From Octadecabacter sp. (GTDB taxonomy: Bacteria > Pseudomonadota > Alphaproteobacteria > Rhodobacterales > Rhodobacteraceae): a stretch of DNA of 13,910 nucleotides. Below the pieces are notes generated by a model that was not told the DNA's origin, searched no databases, and saw nothing but the letters and a program-made list of their open reading frames with translations. Both the position numbers and the translations under genes were made by a program. The stretch covers positions 1 to 13,910 of the forward strand of contig JAHBAO020000061.1 in the NCBI GenBank assembly GCA_018500065.2, read 5' to 3'. Below are positions 12,727 through 13,910 of the stretch, piece after piece; positions within the stretch are counted from its first letter, which is position 1, and every line of letters starts with the position of its first letter.

Positions 12727-13493
12727 ATATCCAATCCGCATTCGACTTGACTGGAAAAATTGCGCTTGTCACCGGCTGCAAACGCGGCATCGGGCGAGGC
12801 ATGGCAGAAGCACTCGCCAGTGCCGGAGCTGACATCATCGGCGTCAGTGCGACACTTGAAGCCTCGGGCAGTGATGTTGAGAAATCCATCGCAGCAATGG
12901 GCCGCAGCTTTAAGGCCTATAAATGTGATTTTTCGGACCGCATCGCCGTTCGCGCATTTGCCGCTCAGCTCGAAGCTGACGGAATTGAACCCGACATCCT
13001 GATTAACAACGCTGGTACGATCCTACGCAAACCTGCGGCGCACCACGAGGATGAATTATGGGATGAGGTGATCGAAGTGAACCTCAATGCTCAGTTCGTT
13101 CTCAGCCGCGAAATCGGTCGTGGTATGGTCAAGCGCGGGTCCGGAAAGATTATTTTCACGGCCTCGTTGCTCACCTTCCAAGGCGGAATCACAGTGCCCG
13201 GTTACGCGGCATCAAAAGGCGGCATAGGCCAATTGACCAAAGCCCTTGCAAACGAGTGGGCACCGCATGGTGTCAACGTCAACGCTGTGGCTCCGGGTTA
13301 CATTGCAACTGACAACACACAAGCCTTGCAGGACGATGCAGCGCGATCAAAATCAATTCTGGAACGCATTCCCGCTGGACGTTGGGGCAAACCGGAAGAT
13401 TTCGCAGGTGCTGCAGTGTTCCTTGCATCCGCCGCCTCCGATTATGTCCAAGGCACAATTCTGACCGTGGACGGTGGCTGGATGGGCCGCTAG
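12723..13493 (+). CDS. kduD: KduD-like short-chain dehydrogenase: 2-keto-3-deoxy-D-gluconate 5-dehydrogenase / 2,5-diketo reductase
   Basis: A 256-residue classical SDR. Cofactor loop TGCKRGIG (17-24), NNAG (95-98), and the catalytic Ser148 (TASLL), Tyr161 and Lys165 (GYAASK). The length and sequence blocks follow E. coli KduD (253 residues): N-terminal SAFDLTGK, then SFQGG-like TFQGGITVPGYAASK, ANEWAPHGVNVNAVAPGY, RIPAGRWGKPEDF and SDYVQGTILTVDGGW. KduD interconverts 2-keto-3-deoxy-D-gluconate and its 5-keto form. Working as a reductase after the zinc dehydrogenase, it would complete inversion at C5 of L-KDGal to give KDG for KdgK. The ATG overlaps the ADH stop (ATGA). It is the last gene before a strong terminator. 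Gluconate 5-dehydrogenase is the main alternative within the family, but the KduD-specific blocks are better matched. Confidence 0.92.
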   Translation: MNIQSAFDLTGKIALVTGCKRGIGRGMAEALASAGADIIGVSATLEASGSDVEKSIAAMGRSFKAYKCDFSDRIAVRAFAAQLEADGIEPDILINNAGTILRKPAAHHEDELWDEVIEVNLNAQFVLSREIGRGMVKRGSGKIIFTASLLTFQGGITVPGYAASKGGIGQLTKALANEWAPHGVNVNAVAPGYIATDNTQALQDDAARSKSILERIPAGRWGKPEDFAGAAVFLASAASDYVQGTILTVDGGWMGR

Positions 13494-13516
13494 ACGACAC
13501 TTATGGACTGAATGTG

Positions 13517-13555
13517 AAACGGCGCGGGATTAAGTCCCCGCGACGTTTTTTTTTT
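13517..13555 (+). terminator. Rho-independent terminator of the cycloisomerase-ADH-kduD operon
   Basis: CGCGGG (13523-13528) pairs with CCCGCG (13537-13542) around eight bases. Beyond one G-A mismatch the stem continues as AAACG (13517-13521) with CGTTT (13544-13548). Ten Ts run from 13546 to 13555. It begins 23 bases after the kduD stop, the expected place. Confidence 0.9.
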
Positions 13556-13910
13556 GGCCATCCGATACGCGCGCCATTCGTCGCATCGAACAAAAGCGCA
13601 AATTCCACGCCGAAATGTGACGTTAATGTTCCACCGTCCGAGCGTCCGGTTCCACGCAGTTCAATGCAATGCGGCTACGTCCTCGTAGCGGTCTTTTGCG
13701 TAGACATTGCGCATGCAGATATGATGTAGTTCAAGATCCAAGGCCAGAACTGGACATTATAGATCAACATAGATCAACGGAAATTTTTCTGATTTTACAG
13801 TTAGTCCCTCCTCCCATTCATATGAGAGTAGATGCCTTGCGCTGAACGAAAAGTCAGGGTTACTTCATACTTCAAGGCCCTTGGGCAACACGCACTGATG
13901 AGGGCCTGTC
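13556..13910. other. Non-coding tail region with possible decayed reading frames
   Basis: No intact gene is visible on either strand. On the minus strand two overlapping frames without a usable start read like protein: one ends HICMRNVYAKDRYEDVAALH at 13661, the other runs through GTGRSDGGTLTSHFGVEFAL towards 13501 and into the terminator. A frameshift near 13661-13675 would join them, so this may be a gene remnant or a dispersed repeat. I do not recognise the family. The right part (from ~13740) is more A+T-rich and could hold the promoter region of a gene beyond the window. Confidence 0.35.
13759..13778. repeat. Tandem direct repeat, two copies of ATAGATCAAC
   Basis: Two perfect adjacent 10-base copies, i.e. 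one helical turn apart, in the A+T-richer stretch near the right edge. Such spacing is seen in direct-repeat binding sites for regulators, but with two copies only it could be chance slippage. Confidence 0.5.

Noticed and set aside
13382..13729. 115-codon + strand frame across the end of kduD and the terminator
   Set aside because: Its first third is a shadow of kduD and the rest runs through the terminator stem and T-run. It has no coding character.
1..13910. Mobile elements, CRISPR arrays, tRNA or defence systems
   Set aside because: I looked for transposase motifs, terminal repeats, regularly spaced repeats and tRNA-like ends, and found none I could support.

Overview
The window looks like chromosomal DNA of an alphaproteobacterium, most likely a marine member of the Rhodobacteraceae (Roseobacter group). 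This rests on moderate-to-high G+C, a two-subunit PntA/PntB transhydrogenase, a CbbA-type class IIB aldolase, a FadR-type GntR regulator, and a sugar-acid route feeding the Entner-Doudoroff pathway. The assignment is by protein resemblance only. I saw no rRNA, tRNA, insertion sequence or CRISPR array.

Layout. (1) Bases 1-3076, + strand: the end of a ribose-type sugar ABC permease, its double-domain ATPase (ATGA overlap) and an aldehyde dehydrogenase, ending before a strong inverted repeat. (2) Bases 8382-3236, - strand: a tight four-gene unit pntA-pntB-fba-fbp (gaps of 12, 28 and 13 bases), with a promoter in front of pntA. (3) Bases 8663-9388, + strand: a FadR-type GntR regulator, divergent from pntA and convergent with kdgK (six-base gap). 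(4) Bases 10342-9395, - strand: a 2-keto-3-deoxygluconate kinase. (5) Bases 10592-13493, + strand: a mandelate-racemase-family sugar-acid enzyme, a zinc alcohol dehydrogenase and a KduD-like short-chain dehydrogenase, with overlapping stop/start codons and a strong rho-independent terminator. The last ~350 bases hold no convincing gene.

How the genes may work together. The set matches the known marine bacterial route for 3,6-anhydro-L-galactose (AHG), the unusual sugar of agar and porphyran: uptake (ABC), oxidation of the aldehyde (ALDH), ring opening by an AHG-acid cycloisomerase (MR-family protein) to 2-keto-3-deoxy-L-galactonate, oxidation at C5 (Zn-ADH), re-reduction to 2-keto-3-deoxy-D-gluconate (KduD), and phosphorylation to KDPG (KdgK). 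KDPG aldolase is not in the window. L-galactonate or another hexonate is the main alternative substrate.

The most interesting signal is regulatory. A near-palindrome overlaps the putative -10 of pntA (8401-8419), a close copy (14/16 core bases) overlaps the putative -10 of kdgK (10374-10390), and a weaker copy abuts the -35 in front of the cycloisomerase gene (10437-10452). All fit or approach the FadR-family TNGT-N3-ACNA pattern. This suggests that the local GntR protein joins sugar-acid catabolism to the pntAB-fba-fbp operon. That would make sense because sugar entering at KDG bypasses glucose-6-phosphate dehydrogenase (NADPH) and yields only triose phosphate and pyruvate.
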